Shown: positions 51,837 through 61,163 of the stretch, one piece after another
Position numbering within the stretch: position 1 is the first letter of the stretch
Layout of the letters: each line of letters opens with the position of its first letter
From: Lachnospiraceae bacterium UBA7050
GTDB lineage: Bacteria; Bacillota; Clostridia; Lachnospirales; Lachnospiraceae
Assembly: GCA_002493905.1 (NCBI GenBank)
Contig: DLAJ01000008.1
Span: 1 to 64,000 of the forward strand
Direction: 5' to 3'
Length of the DNA stretch: 64,000 nt
The notes under the pieces: model-generated
What the model was told of the DNA's origin: nothing
Databases searched by the model: none
What the model saw: the letters and a program-made list of their open reading frames with translations, nothing else
Translations under genes and position numbers: made by a program

Positions 51837-52055
51837 ATGGATATCAAAGAGCAGATTACAAGCACAGTTGAGAAGATCACAAAGGACAAAACTCTGATGG
51901 ATCAGTTCCAGAAGGATCCCATCAAGACTGTGGAAAAAGTGATGGGCGTCGATCTTCCCGATGATACGGTAAAAAAGATCGTTGACGGCGTAAAGTCAAA
52001 GATCAACGTTGACAAAGTCTCCGATGCGCTCGGCGGCATCAAAAAACTGTTTTAG
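51837..52055 (+). CDS. 72-residue small protein, unknown function
   Basis: MDIKEQITSTVEKITKDKTL begins a small helical protein with a regular spacing of hydrophobic residues and a GVDLPDDTVKKIVDGVKSK core, resembling a Nif11-like leader only loosely. Strong ribosome site (aaaggag), consensus promoter and following hairpin show it is a real transcription unit. It has no signal, membrane helix or metal site. I recall similar short proteins in Lachnospiraceae without a known role. Confidence 0.75.
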   Translation: MDIKEQITSTVEKITKDKTLMDQFQKDPIKTVEKVMGVDLPDDTVKKIVDGVKSKINVDKVSDALGGIKKLF

Positions 52056-52065
52056 ACAAAAAGCA

Positions 52066-52096
52066 CAAAATCCGAACCTAAAGAGTTCGGATTTGC
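52066..52096. terminator. Hairpin serving the 72-residue gene and the tRNA
   Basis: aaatccgaac pairs with gttcggattt; on the minus strand it is followed by tttgtgctttttg, so it probably ends the tRNA transcript as well. Confidence 0.6.
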
Positions 52097-52105
52097 TGAT
52101 TATAG

Positions 52106-52178
52106 TGGAGTATACGGGATTCGAACCCGTGGCCTCAACATTGCGGATGTTGCGCGCTCCCAACTGCGCTAATACCCC
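52106..52178 (-). tRNA. tRNA-Ala, anticodon CGC
   Basis: Minus strand: acceptor GGGGTAT/ATACTCC with a G3-T70 wobble (the alanine identity element), D-arm GCGC-AGTTGGGA-GCGC, anticodon arm CAACA-TCCGCAA-TGTTG, T-arm ACGGG-TTCGAAT-CCCGT, discriminator A. The anticodon reads CGC for GCG codons. Base 33 is C rather than the near-invariant U. No CCA is encoded; the sequence after the discriminator is CTA. Confidence 0.85.
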
Positions 52179-52199
52179 ATATGTGCCAGTGACTCATTT

Positions 52200-52228
52200 A
52201 TTATACAACTTCTTTTTCTTTCTGAAAA
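52200..52228 (-). promoter_or_regulatory. Promoter of the tRNA gene
   Basis: Minus strand TTTTCA (52228-52223), 17 bases, TATAAT (52205-52200). Confidence 0.6.
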
Positions 52229-52359
52229 GTAGTAAAATGACTTTTTTACAAAATTTACAGAATCGCGCCGGCTGTGTTACAATGAAGTCAGATTCTCAGA
52301 AAGATTCGGAAAAAACATGCGTAATACCGGCAAAATGCCAGAAATGGATGGAACTTGTA

Positions 52360-52926
52360 ATGAATATTTATGAGACATGCCCCGTATTAGAAAATGAGCG
52401 CTTCATCATCCGGCTGATCGAGGCAGGCGACGCAGAGGACTTAACGCATGTATACTGCGACAAATCCTCACTGCCGTTTTTTAACAGCGACAACTGCCAC
52501 GGCAGCAATTTCTACTGCCAGAACCTCGAAGACGTCCAGAACACGATCAAATACTGGCTGCTTGAGTATCACGAATACAAGGGCTTCGTGCGTTTCTCGA
52601 TTGTAGACAGGCAAAAAGAAGCCGTGACCGGAACGATTGAAATATTTAACAGAAAGGCCGAAGATTTCTATAACAACTGCGGTCTTCTCCGTCTGGATGT
52701 AAGAAGCGACTGCGAACAGTCCGAATATCTGGAGGCGGTCTTCTCCCTCGTCACTGCACCGTTCTATGAATGGTTTGACTGTCCCATGATCGCGACCAAA
52801 GCGCCCGTCTACGCGGTTGAGCGGATCGAAGCGCTGAAAAAGGCCGGCTTCTCCTTGTCCGAGGAGCCGCTGATCGGAGAACACCGGCGGTACTATGACT
52901 ACTGGATCAAATATGCCGGACAGTGA
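52360..52926 (+). CDS. GNAT-family N-acetyltransferase
   Basis: 188 residues from MNIYETCPVLENERFIIRLI; a weak site (ggatgg) precedes it and an ATG four codons earlier is possible. The opening RFIIRLIEAGDAEDLTHVY is typical of the RimJ/RimL-like GNAT group, followed by FVRFSIVDRQKEAVTGTIEIFN (the beta4/5 region) and a C-terminal AVERIEALKKAGFSL. The acetyl-CoA pocket is not obvious and the substrate is unknown. It converges with the heptad-repeat membrane gene; two strong hairpins (52969-53036) lie between. Confidence 0.78.
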   Translation: MNIYETCPVLENERFIIRLIEAGDAEDLTHVYCDKSSLPFFNSDNCHGSNFYCQNLEDVQNTIKYWLLEYHEYKGFVRFSIVDRQKEAVTGTIEIFNRKAEDFYNNCGLLRLDVRSDCEQSEYLEAVFSLVTAPFYEWFDCPMIATKAPVYAVERIEALKKAGFSLSEEPLIGEHRRYYDYWIKYAGQ

Positions 52927-52968
52927 CGACGGCACTATGGCTGCCGGGTCGGGTATGCCGCATACACA

Positions 52969-53036
52969 GGCGGCGTCCTTACCCTTAAAGACGCCGCCAA
53001 ATTCTTACGATAAGCCGCCCCGCGAAGCGTGGCGGC
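52969..53036. terminator. Two GC-rich hairpins between convergent genes
   Basis: ggcggcgtc/gacgccgcc (52969-52998) and gccgcc/ggcggc (53014-53036). Both strands have short T-rich stretches beyond them (cgttttatcc on the plus strand). Confidence 0.6.
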
Positions 53037-53058
53037 GTTCGTTTTATCCATATTTTGC

Positions 53059-54756
53059 TTATTTTACCGCTTCCGTGCGGATGATAAACTTCACACTTGA
53101 ATCCACTCCCTCAGGCGCCCCGGAAAATGTGCGGTACGAATCCGCCGCATCCTTCACCGCCTGAAGTCTCTCCGAAAGTTCCAATAAATTGTTCCCATCT
53201 ACACCCGCAAACGCCTCAGTCAGTTCCTGAATCCCCTCTTCATCAAACTGTGCCATCCCGCTTGAGAGTGTTCTGCTGCCGTCGGCAAGCGTATCCGCAC
53301 CGTCGTTTAAGGCATCCAATCCTTCGCAGAGCGTCCATGCTCCCTGATTGACGGTACTCATGCCGCCTGCCACCTCATTTGCGCCCTGTACAAGCGTCAT
53401 CATGTCGCCGGCGTTTGCCGCAAGGGCATCGTAAATCCCGCTTAATGTCGCAAGATAGGTCAGCTCATTCTGTGTCATACCCTGCGCCTGCATCACGCTT
53501 GCGACTGCCTGCTCCTTTGGCATTCCGTATCCCGCCATCATCTGGCCGACCGCCTGTTCAAACTGTGCATAACCGTCATGCGCGGGCTTTAGCTGCGTCA
53601 TCATATCGGTCAGCGTATCCGCAAGCTGGCTGATTCCTCCGGCAACCGCTTTACTGCCGTCTGTAAGCTGCTGTGTACCGGCGGCCAGCGCATAGGCGCC
53701 TTCCTTCGCGCCTGCTGCGCCATCGGCAAGCTCCTCAGCCCCCGCCGCGAGTTCACTGCTGCCCTCCACAAGCTGTCTGGAGCTGTCAGAAAGCAGCGTC
53801 ATGGATTCCTCAAGCGTATCAAGCTGCTCCGACACATTACTTAAGTCGATATCCGCCCCTAAGTCAATATCGGAAAACAGATTCGGCAGGATCATGCTCA
53901 GCGTCATTTCCAGTTCAAAATTCACGGCGTCGGCCTCAATTTCAAGATAATCCGCGCTGCCGTCAAGTTTTTCCGCATCCACGCCGTTCCCGGCAAGTGT
54001 TTCCTTTGTCTCCTCACTGATGCTTAAATTCTCAGAAAGTCCCGGAAATGCGAACCCGACCACAATCGCGTTGTTCCCCTCGGACAAAACCTTCCCGTTT
54101 GAAACCGACACATTGGAGAAATGCTCAAGTGGAAGAACTGCGCCGCTTAAAACCGCAAACGGCACATACACGTCCGTTTCCTCCCCGCCGATCACTGCCG
54201 TCTGCACTGCACGGTTCTCATAATCAAAACGGATCACGACATGCCCGCTTTTTCCCGCCAGATTCTCCGGGCTGATCTCTTCACCATCCAGATAGTAGGT
54301 CACGCGCAGCCCGACCGGAAGTTCAGCGTCCGTTGTTCCCTGATAATAGATGTCCGAGCCTCCTGCCTGCCATGTCAGCGCATTTCCGCTTCCCTCCGTA
54401 TAAGACTGGGTACCTTTTACGTTTTCAATATTCGTCAGCGTTGTCTCATCCTCAAGCGTCTGCGCGCCCTCCGCGTTTTTCAGCTGATTGCTCACGATCA
54501 CGCTGCGCGTGCTCCCGTCGCTTCCTGCGATCACATAGACCGTTTCCTCCTTGCCGGACTCCGCGCTGTGCGAGACAATCTGCTGTCCGAGCGCCTCACT
54601 TAGCACCCCTTCGGTCGCTTCCTCCTTCTCCGCCGCGCTGACCTGTTCCATATGAAGATCATTGATCAGAATCCCGCCGACGCCCGCTGTGACGAGCACA
54701 ACAACTGCCGTAACGGCCGCGCCCTTCATCCAATGACTGTATTTGATCCGTTTCAT
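53059..54756 (-). CDS. Heptad-repeat (YhgE/Pip-like) membrane-anchored protein
   Basis: 565 residues from MKRIKYSHWMKGAAVTAV; an ATG 15 codons upstream has no good site. A single N-terminal helix (10-30) anchors it. The central part (about 330-530) is built from repeats of xxLxxGxxx type (QLVEGSSELAAGAEELADGA, TLADGSRTLSSGM), as in YhgE/Pip and related long coiled-coil proteins. It lies 51 bases downstream of the MMPL transporter, a partnership seen widely in Firmicutes where the pair is part of one export complex; role inferred. Confidence 0.8.
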   Translation of the reverse strand: MKRIKYSHWMKGAAVTAVVVLVTAGVGGILINDLHMEQVSAAEKEEATEGVLSEALGQQIVSHSAESGKEETVYVIAGSDGSTRSVIVSNQLKNAEGAQTLEDETTLTNIENVKGTQSYTEGSGNALTWQAGGSDIYYQGTTDAELPVGLRVTYYLDGEEISPENLAGKSGHVVIRFDYENRAVQTAVIGGEETDVYVPFAVLSGAVLPLEHFSNVSVSNGKVLSEGNNAIVVGFAFPGLSENLSISEETKETLAGNGVDAEKLDGSADYLEIEADAVNFELEMTLSMILPNLFSDIDLGADIDLSNVSEQLDTLEESMTLLSDSSRQLVEGSSELAAGAEELADGAAGAKEGAYALAAGTQQLTDGSKAVAGGISQLADTLTDMMTQLKPAHDGYAQFEQAVGQMMAGYGMPKEQAVASVMQAQGMTQNELTYLATLSGIYDALAANAGDMMTLVQGANEVAGGMSTVNQGAWTLCEGLDALNDGADTLADGSRTLSSGMAQFDEEGIQELTEAFAGVDGNNLLELSERLQAVKDAADSYRTFSGAPEGVDSSVKFIIRTEAVK

Positions 54757-54807
54757 ACTGCACCATTCCTTTCTTTTTATAAGCAGACGTTTACTAAACA
54801 CCTATTT

Positions 54808-56922
54808 TTATAAATTCTGCAGTTCCCCGACAGCAGCTTTCCTGCGTTCTTCCTTTTTACGAAATCCCATGCTCGTATGCCGGATGAGCCCGTCAAAGAT
54901 TAAAAACATGCTCGGCAGTACGAGCAGCACAACCGCCATACTGATGATTGCGCCTCTTGCCATCAGCATACACAGCGAACTGATCATATCAATGTTGCTG
55001 TAGAGCCCGACACCGAACGTCGCTGCAAAAAAGCTTAATGCACTGACGATCACCGACTGAATTGACTGGCTGTGCGCCATAAATACCGCTTCTTTCTTTG
55101 CAGCGCCCTCATAACGCGCCTCTTTATATTTATTTGTCATTAATATCGCGTAATCCACGGTTGCGCCAAGCTGGATCGTACCGATGACGATCGATGCGAT
55201 AAACGGCAGCGTCGTTTTCGTGTAATACGGAATCCCCATATTGATAAAAATCGCAAACTCAATCACGGCAACCAGAATAACCGGCAGCGATATGGATTTG
55301 AATACGCATACAATCAACAGAAAGATCACGCCGATGGATACGATCGACACCGTCTGGAAGTCATGATTGGTGATGGAAATCAGATCCTTCGTACAGGGCG
55401 CTTCTCCGATCACCATGCCGTCCGCATCGTAACGTTTCACAATATTGACAAGCGCATCACATTGATCGTTGACCTCGTCCGTCGCAACCTGATATTCAGA
55501 ACCGATCAGCATCATTTCATACCTGCCGCTCACGACCTCGCTTGTCAGCGTTTCCGGCAGCATTTCTTTCGGTATGGCCGGCCCGAGCAGCGCGCTTAAA
55601 CCAAGTACATTTTTCACCCCGTCCACATGGCGGATCTCCTCAATCATGCGGTCCGCCTCGCTCACCGGCATCCCTGAATCTACCAAGATAATATGGGTAC
55701 TGCCCATCTGAAACGTCTCATCCAGCTTTTCGTTTGCCATGATGCTCGGAAGTCCCTTCGGCAGTGTCCCCGCAAGATCATAATACACCTCCGTCCGGGT
55801 ATAGCCGATCGTTGCCGGAATCCAGATCACAGCAAAAAGCAGCGCCAGAATCACATAGTGTTTTGTCACAAACTTTGTCACAACCGTAAATTTCGGGAGA
55901 AGCTGTCTGTGCGTCGTCCGCTCCAATGCCCTGTCGAACAAAAGGATCATCGACGGCAGAACCGTCACGCAGCAGATGACGCCGATCACGACGCCCTTCG
56001 CCATCACAATTCCAAGATCCAGGCCAAGCGTGAAACTCATAAAACACAGCGAGATAAATCCGGCAACCGTTGTGAGTGAGCTTCCCATGACCGAAGTGAT
56101 CGAATTGCCGATCGCATGCGCCATCGCGTCATACTTATCATTAGGATTCTTTGCTTTTTCCGCCTTATAGCTGTGCCAGAGGAAGATGGAATAATCCATT
56201 GTCACACCAAGCTGCAGGACCGCGCTCAGCGCCTTGGTCACATAAGAAATCTCACCCATAAAGACATTGGTTCCCAAATTGTAAACAATCGCCATACCGA
56301 TGCTCAAAAGAAAGAACAACGGTATTAAAAAGGAGTCCATCGTCAGCGACAGTACGATCAGTGCCAGAACGACCGCGATCAATACATAGACCGGCACCTC
56401 TTTATCAGACAGATTTTTGATATCCGTCACGACCGCACTCATTCCGCTGATAAAGCACCGCTCATCCGCAATGCGCCGAATCTCCTCAACCGCGTCCATC
56501 GTCTCGTCCGCCGACATGGTCGTGTCAAACAGGACCGCCATCAGCGTACAATCCGCATCCTCATTATAAAACGCTTCCCTGACAGAATCGGGCAGGATAC
56601 TGATCGGTACGGAAATATCCGCGACATCGTCGTACCAGATCACGTTTTTGACATGTTCTACACGCTCCATCCGTGCTTCTAAATCACTGACCTCCCTCGG
56701 CGTCATCCCTTCCAGTACACAGAGGGAAAACGCGCCCGTATGAAAGTCATCGACAAGCAGCTCCTGTCCCTGCATCGTCTCGATATCGTCAGGCAGATAC
56801 GAGAGGATATCATAATTGACTCTCGTATTGACATACCCGATTCCTGCCGGAATCAGCAGCAGCAGACTTAAAACGAAAATGACATATCTGCATTTCACGA
56901 TTCCCTTTCCAAGTTGATACAT
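54808..56922 (-). CDS. MMPL/RND-family transporter
   Basis: 704 residues from MYQLGKGIVKCRYVIF (aaggag upstream); the frame is open 33 codons further but that part has no site. The 12-helix RND plan is clear: helix, extracellular loop, a block of five helices (LIAVVLALIVLSL to VLPSMILLFDRAL), then the same layout again (about 370-700). LGVTMDYSIFLWH and LGATVDYAILMTN are the paired MMPL motifs with the Asp-Tyr of the proton relay. Substrate unknown; lipid or drug export is likely. Downstream heptad-repeat gene is its likely partner. Confidence 0.9.
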   Translation of the reverse strand: MYQLGKGIVKCRYVIFVLSLLLLIPAGIGYVNTRVNYDILSYLPDDIETMQGQELLVDDFHTGAFSLCVLEGMTPREVSDLEARMERVEHVKNVIWYDDVADISVPISILPDSVREAFYNEDADCTLMAVLFDTTMSADETMDAVEEIRRIADERCFISGMSAVVTDIKNLSDKEVPVYVLIAVVLALIVLSLTMDSFLIPLFFLLSIGMAIVYNLGTNVFMGEISYVTKALSAVLQLGVTMDYSIFLWHSYKAEKAKNPNDKYDAMAHAIGNSITSVMGSSLTTVAGFISLCFMSFTLGLDLGIVMAKGVVIGVICCVTVLPSMILLFDRALERTTHRQLLPKFTVVTKFVTKHYVILALLFAVIWIPATIGYTRTEVYYDLAGTLPKGLPSIMANEKLDETFQMGSTHIILVDSGMPVSEADRMIEEIRHVDGVKNVLGLSALLGPAIPKEMLPETLTSEVVSGRYEMMLIGSEYQVATDEVNDQCDALVNIVKRYDADGMVIGEAPCTKDLISITNHDFQTVSIVSIGVIFLLIVCVFKSISLPVILVAVIEFAIFINMGIPYYTKTTLPFIASIVIGTIQLGATVDYAILMTNKYKEARYEGAAKKEAVFMAHSQSIQSVIVSALSFFAATFGVGLYSNIDMISSLCMLMARGAIISMAVVLLVLPSMFLIFDGLIRHTSMGFRKKEERRKAAVGELQNL

Positions 56923-56999
56923 CTTCTGATCCGCTCCTTTCGATTTCATTCTTTCTTTTTGAAGCAGTATACGCATTCTTTTTTCAAAACGTAATATGC

Positions 57000-57040
57000 A
57001 AAAAAAGAGAACTGTCATCATAAAAATGACAATTCTCTCT
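57000..57040 (-). terminator. Terminator after the TetR gene
   Basis: Minus strand agagaattgtcat pairs with atgacagttctct around a 7-base loop and runs into a T-run. It separates the TetR gene from the MMPL gene. Confidence 0.8.
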
Positions 57041-57090
57041 ATCTGTCAGTCCAATTTATACAAAAATACTGTTTTGTATCCTTTCCGTCT

Positions 57091-57669
57091 TTACTCCATC
57101 GCCTGTATCATATCCTGCATGGAATGCGTCAACAGAAACTCATAGATATCCGCCATGTCCGAAGGCGAGACATCCGACTCCTCCCAAAGCCAGCGCATGA
57201 CAATATAAGTAAGGGAATGCGCGTAATATCCCGCCAGATTTTCTGCCGTCAGGAACTTATTCACAAGAGGATTTCCGCTCTTCGCTTTCCCGCGCGTCTC
57301 CTCCGTAATATATTCATAGAGCATACCCTTGATACACTCTTTGGTGATGGACCAGAACGAGTTCTGTCCTTCCAGCCTGCTCGCCCTGCGGTAAAATTCA
57401 AGCTCTTTTAAGAGATTTGTAAAAACGATCGTGATCGCCGCATTGATCATCCCGCTTTTGATCAGCGGCATCATCGGCTCCAGAATCTCAGTACGGATGA
57501 TGCGTTCCAACAGTTCATATTTGTCCTGAAAATGATTATAGAATGTCGGTCTGATGACACCCGCCTCGTCCGTAATGTCTTTAATCGTAATTTTTTCAAT
57601 CGGCATACGGAGAACCAGTTCCTTAAAGCTCTCCATCAAGCGTAAGTCCATTGCGCTTTTTGTCTGCAT
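57091..57669 (-). CDS. TetR/AcrR-family transcriptional regulator
   Basis: 192 residues from MQTKSAMDLRLMESF, marked by ggagcggtgaat; an ATG ten codons earlier lacks a site. Residues about 20-60 are the helix-turn-helix (MPIEKITIKDITDEAGVIRPTFYNHFQDKYELLE). The rest is all-helical with no recognised ligand signature. It is probably the repressor of the MMPL and heptad-repeat genes that follow on the same strand, though a terminator lies between them. Confidence 0.88.
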   Translation of the reverse strand: MQTKSAMDLRLMESFKELVLRMPIEKITIKDITDEAGVIRPTFYNHFQDKYELLERIIRTEILEPMMPLIKSGMINAAITIVFTNLLKELEFYRRASRLEGQNSFWSITKECIKGMLYEYITEETRGKAKSGNPLVNKFLTAENLAGYYAHSLTYIVMRWLWEESDVSPSDMADIYEFLLTHSMQDMIQAME

Positions 57670-57880
57670 ATTCACCGCTCCAATAATTGGATTTTCCATA
57701 AATGCCAGATGGCAGATACCTTTCTTATTTTATCGTAAAAACAGCGTCTTGACAATGCGGACTTGATAAATTTAGTCTCACATAGTACGATAGAATGAAA
57801 CGGGGTTCTTGTGGAACGAAAACCGGTTTTCCTGATTTCATAAACCAATTGATCTTGATGGCTAAGAAAGGAAACATGCT

Positions 57881-58429
57881 TTGTCCAAATTTTACATATC
57901 CGATTTGCATTTAGGCCACGAAAACGTAATTAAGCATGACGGCAGACCCTTCGATGATACTGTCCAAATGCGCAAAGCTCTGGTGAAAAACTGGAACAAT
58001 GTCACAACATATGACGACGAAGTGTATATTCTCGGTGATTTTGCGTGGAAAAATGCAGAGGGACTGGAAGTATTGTGCGAGTTAAAGGGGCGAAAATTCC
58101 TGATCTCAGGTAATCATGACAAGCCAACCGCAGAAATGAAAGCCCATTTTGAGTGGGTGAAAGATTATGCTGTGATCATGGATGGTGAAACTCAGGTCGT
58201 GATGAGTCATTATCCCATCGCACATTGGTATAATCAGTACCGGGGTGCCGTACATCTGTACGGTCATGTCCATAATAATGACGATTATACTGCCTTCCAG
58301 CAATACGCCTCTATCTGCAAAAACAAGAAGATTCCGTTTGAGTGCTATAATGTCGGCTGTATGATTGATTATATGGGGTACACGCCTCGGACACTTGAGG
58401 AAATCAGGGGAAAGAAGATTGAAAATTAA
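57881..58429 (+). CDS. Metallophosphoesterase
   Basis: 182 residues from a TTG start (MSKFYISDLHLGHEN); ggaaac lies upstream and no ATG fits the frame. Calcineurin-like metal motifs are complete: DLHLGH, GDFAWKN, SGNHDKP, SHYP and GHVHNN. The size and the HENVI opening resemble phage- and plasmid-borne phosphoesterases acting on phosphate esters. The stop is followed in the same frame by a PARG-like remnant, so the two were joined by rearrangement. Confidence 0.85.
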   Translation: MSKFYISDLHLGHENVIKHDGRPFDDTVQMRKALVKNWNNVTTYDDEVYILGDFAWKNAEGLEVLCELKGRKFLISGNHDKPTAEMKAHFEWVKDYAVIMDGETQVVMSHYPIAHWYNQYRGAVHLYGHVHNNDDYTAFQQYASICKNKKIPFECYNVGCMIDYMGYTPRTLEEIRGKKIEN

Positions 58430-58432
58430 ATT

Positions 58433-58609
58433 TTCAATCCCGGAGGTGCATTTGGCTGCGGAGCATTCAGAAATGATCCGCGTATTGTTGCAAAAGCATA
58501 TCATGAAGTAATTTCAAAATTCAACGGTTACTTCAAAGAAATCTGCTTTGCAGTCTATTGCCCGCCCGACGGTTCTGAAAATTATGATGTATTCCGTAAA
58601 ATGATATAA
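58433..58609 (+). pseudogene. Microbial PARG-type (TIGR02452) C-terminal remnant
   Basis: The frame reads FNPGGAFGCGAFRNDP, then VVAKAYHEVISKF-like and FAVYCPPDGSENYDVF to a stop at 607-609. GAFGCGAFRND is the hallmark of microbial poly(ADP-ribose) glycohydrolase-like proteins (macro domain fold). About 59 codons remain; the catalytic N-terminal part is missing. It is in the same frame as the phosphoesterase stop that precedes it. It should have no activity on its own. Confidence 0.7.
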
Positions 58610-58628
58610 GTATTACAGAGGGAGCTTT

Positions 58629-59408
58629 ATGAAAAAAAGCATCAAAAATACGATCATTATTTTATTGATCCTGACGCTGAGTGCTTCCACCGCACTTTTG
58701 ACTTACTTATACTTTTTTGCACCGGAGGGCGGAAGACTTTCGAGGAATCAGGACCTTTCCGGAGAGTGGATCGCAAATCTTAACATGACGGAACGCGCCG
58801 CCGTCACAGCGCAGGGCTGGCTGCAGGATATAGAAGCCGTCTCCATTTCTTTGGAGGAAGTGGAGGAGTATATGCAGGATTTGACGATTCAGATCAGCCT
58901 GACTTTTGATCAGACCGCACGCTCGGAGGGCACCTTCCGCTGCTATGTTGTGCCGGAAAGCTACGATGCCTGCAATCAGGCGGCTTATGAGGCATTCGCA
59001 GCCGCTTTTCAGGCGCTTTTGATCGAGCGGCTCCGCATGGCAGGCTATACAGGCAGTACGGACGCGGAAGCCATTGAAGCGCTTGTAACCGAGACCTTCG
59101 GAATGTCGACCGTCAGCTATCTGATGTCGTGTGCCCCCGCCCTGCTGCCTTCGCTGGAAACGTTACAAACCCAATATGACGGAAGCGGCACCTATGAGAC
59201 CGCAGACGGCATTCTGATCAGGCAGTTTGATGCCGGCGGGGCTGTCGTCACAAAATCAGAAAGCTATATCCGAAAGGATTTCAGCCTGATCCTGTCCGAA
59301 GATGACGGTTCTATTCACAGCGGCCGCTTTTCCGGTTTTGAACCCATGATCTACACATTAAAGCAGGTACCGGATCAACAGACGCAGGGTCCGCAGGTGG
59401 ACGGGTAA
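58629..59408 (+). CDS. Membrane-anchored extracellular protein, unknown function
   Basis: 259 residues from MKKSIKNTIIILLILTLSAS (gagggag upstream). A single helix at 7-30 anchors it; there is no lipobox. The outer part is of moderate length with scattered Cys (near 103, 113, 161) and an acidic average charge. A C-terminal tail ends QTQGPQVDG. I recognise no family. It precedes the carboxypeptidase gene on the same strand by 78 bases, so a role at the wall is plausible. Confidence 0.6.
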   Translation: MKKSIKNTIIILLILTLSASTALLTYLYFFAPEGGRLSRNQDLSGEWIANLNMTERAAVTAQGWLQDIEAVSISLEEVEEYMQDLTIQISLTFDQTARSEGTFRCYVVPESYDACNQAAYEAFAAAFQALLIERLRMAGYTGSTDAEAIEALVTETFGMSTVSYLMSCAPALLPSLETLQTQYDGSGTYETADGILIRQFDAGGAVVTKSESYIRKDFSLILSEDDGSIHSGRFSGFEPMIYTLKQVPDQQTQGPQVDG

Positions 59409-59486
59409 CAGACGCAGGGTCAGCGTCTCAATATCAACTGCCATATCCCTCATTTCTGTTGGAACGTGAGCGGGAAAGGAGTTCCT

Positions 59487-60989
59487 ATGAAAACCATCCT
59501 ATACAAAATCAGCTCTCTTCTGCTGTGCGCAGTTCTGATTTGCTCCATGCTGCCTGTCAGCGCGGACGCAAGCTTTGAAATTCCAAGAATCTGTCAGGTG
59601 CAGGCGGATGCAGGTGCCGCATATATGGTAAAGACACTGGACTATGCCTATGGGCATAATACTTATTACTCTCTTAGGGACATCGCCATGGTTTTGACAG
59701 GTACGGATAAGTCTTTCTCTCTTACGATCACAAAAGATGCCGTCTCCCTGAACACAGGAGATACCTATGCGCCTGTGGGCGGTGAAAATGCTCCTTGGGA
59801 AGAGGACGAAGACAATGAAGATGAAGGTAATGAGTACCCGGACATTTCCCTTAGGAGAAACAAATTCGATGTCAACGGGCAGAGCGTTAATTATTATACG
59901 CTGATTACGAGGCTGCCTTCCGGTTACTATGATTGCTTCATCATGGCGGCGGATTTGGGGATGATTCTGGATGTGAATATCACAGTTCCCGCTGCAGACT
60001 CCCTGCAGTTCCATACACAGGAGCCTTTCAGCATCTCTCCTTCCGCTTTAGAACAAGCCGGCTATTTTTACGGTGTTAACGGCGTGTTAGTGGGAGACGC
60101 CACCACCGGGGATATCTATTATGAGTATCAGTCTGATACGTCCTATCCCATTGCCAGCACGTCCAAGCTTATGACATACCTTCTGTCAATGGATGCCATT
60201 TCCGCAGGCCAGATCAGCCTTGATGAGCAGGTCACGATTTCCGATGCGGTCCAGTTATTATCCGCCTCAGGTGACGGCGTCATTCCTTTAGAAGCAGGAA
60301 CTCAGATTCCCGTACGAGAACTCCTGCTTGGCATTCTGTTACCGTCGAGCAACGAATGTGCGCTTTGCCTGGCTGAAGCGATCGCCGGCTCCGAGGAGGC
60401 GTTCGTGCAGATGATGAATCAGAAAGCGCTGGAGATCGGACTTTCACAGGCAGTCTTTTTCAACAGCCACGGTCTGCCCTCCTACACGGAAGACCCGATT
60501 CCCTCAAAACGTCAGAACCGTATGAGTGCAAAAGATATGTTCCGGCTGACCTCTTATCTTTTAAGCGTCTACCCGCAGATTACGGATACTACTTCTTTAA
60601 GATATGCCACGCTGGACTCTCTCAGCATTGAAGTGCGCAATACCAATCCTCTTCTGTATAATCTGCCCGAAGTCACCGGTTTGAAAACCGGAACCACCAA
60701 CAGGGCGGGCGCCTGTCTGGTTACCTCCCTGACCGTGGACGACGGAATCATGCCGCATGATCTGGTTGTCATTGTTTTGGGCACAGAAGATTCCATAGAA
60801 AGAGGACGTGTTTCGGGTTTATTGGCAAGGTACGCGCTGCATACCTTTTACAGCGGCATAAATGAACCGGAAACCGGAGCGACCGAGACGATTCCCCAAA
60901 GCCTGCCGATCCACGCTGAGGCGGCCGTGGATTGGATTTTGCGGACGGCAAAAAAACAGGAGTCTGCCGGAGAAGATGAATGGCAGTAA
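59487..60989 (+). CDS. D-alanyl-D-alanine carboxypeptidase (S11)
   Basis: 500 residues from MKTILYKISSLLLCAVLICS (aaaggag upstream), with a signal peptide. Residues about 45-180 resemble a copper-amine-oxidase N-like repeat domain with an acidic stretch EEDEDNEDEGNE. The penicillin-binding domain begins near 200: IASTSKLMTY (SxxK), SSNECALCL (SxN) and GLKTGTTNRAG (KTG). It trims the terminal D-Ala of wall peptides. The usual C-terminal membrane helix of DacA is not evident in the last residues, so it may be secreted or held otherwise. Confidence 0.9.
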   Translation: MKTILYKISSLLLCAVLICSMLPVSADASFEIPRICQVQADAGAAYMVKTLDYAYGHNTYYSLRDIAMVLTGTDKSFSLTITKDAVSLNTGDTYAPVGGENAPWEEDEDNEDEGNEYPDISLRRNKFDVNGQSVNYYTLITRLPSGYYDCFIMAADLGMILDVNITVPAADSLQFHTQEPFSISPSALEQAGYFYGVNGVLVGDATTGDIYYEYQSDTSYPIASTSKLMTYLLSMDAISAGQISLDEQVTISDAVQLLSASGDGVIPLEAGTQIPVRELLLGILLPSSNECALCLAEAIAGSEEAFVQMMNQKALEIGLSQAVFFNSHGLPSYTEDPIPSKRQNRMSAKDMFRLTSYLLSVYPQITDTTSLRYATLDSLSIEVRNTNPLLYNLPEVTGLKTGTTNRAGACLVTSLTVDDGIMPHDLVVIVLGTEDSIERGRVSGLLARYALHTFYSGINEPETGATETIPQSLPIHAEAAVDWILRTAKKQESAGEDEWQ

Positions 60990-61163
60990 TGTGTTCCCGA
61001 AACGTAAATGCCGCAAAAATCATTGCATTTCCATACCATAATTTGATATACTGATTTTTAGAATCATATACGCTGATCGACTGCCGCCTGATACGGACGC
61101 CCTTGTCCAGGCAGGTTCCAGTATCGGCAAAAATGCCGCTCACGCGGCTTTGTAGGGGGACAA

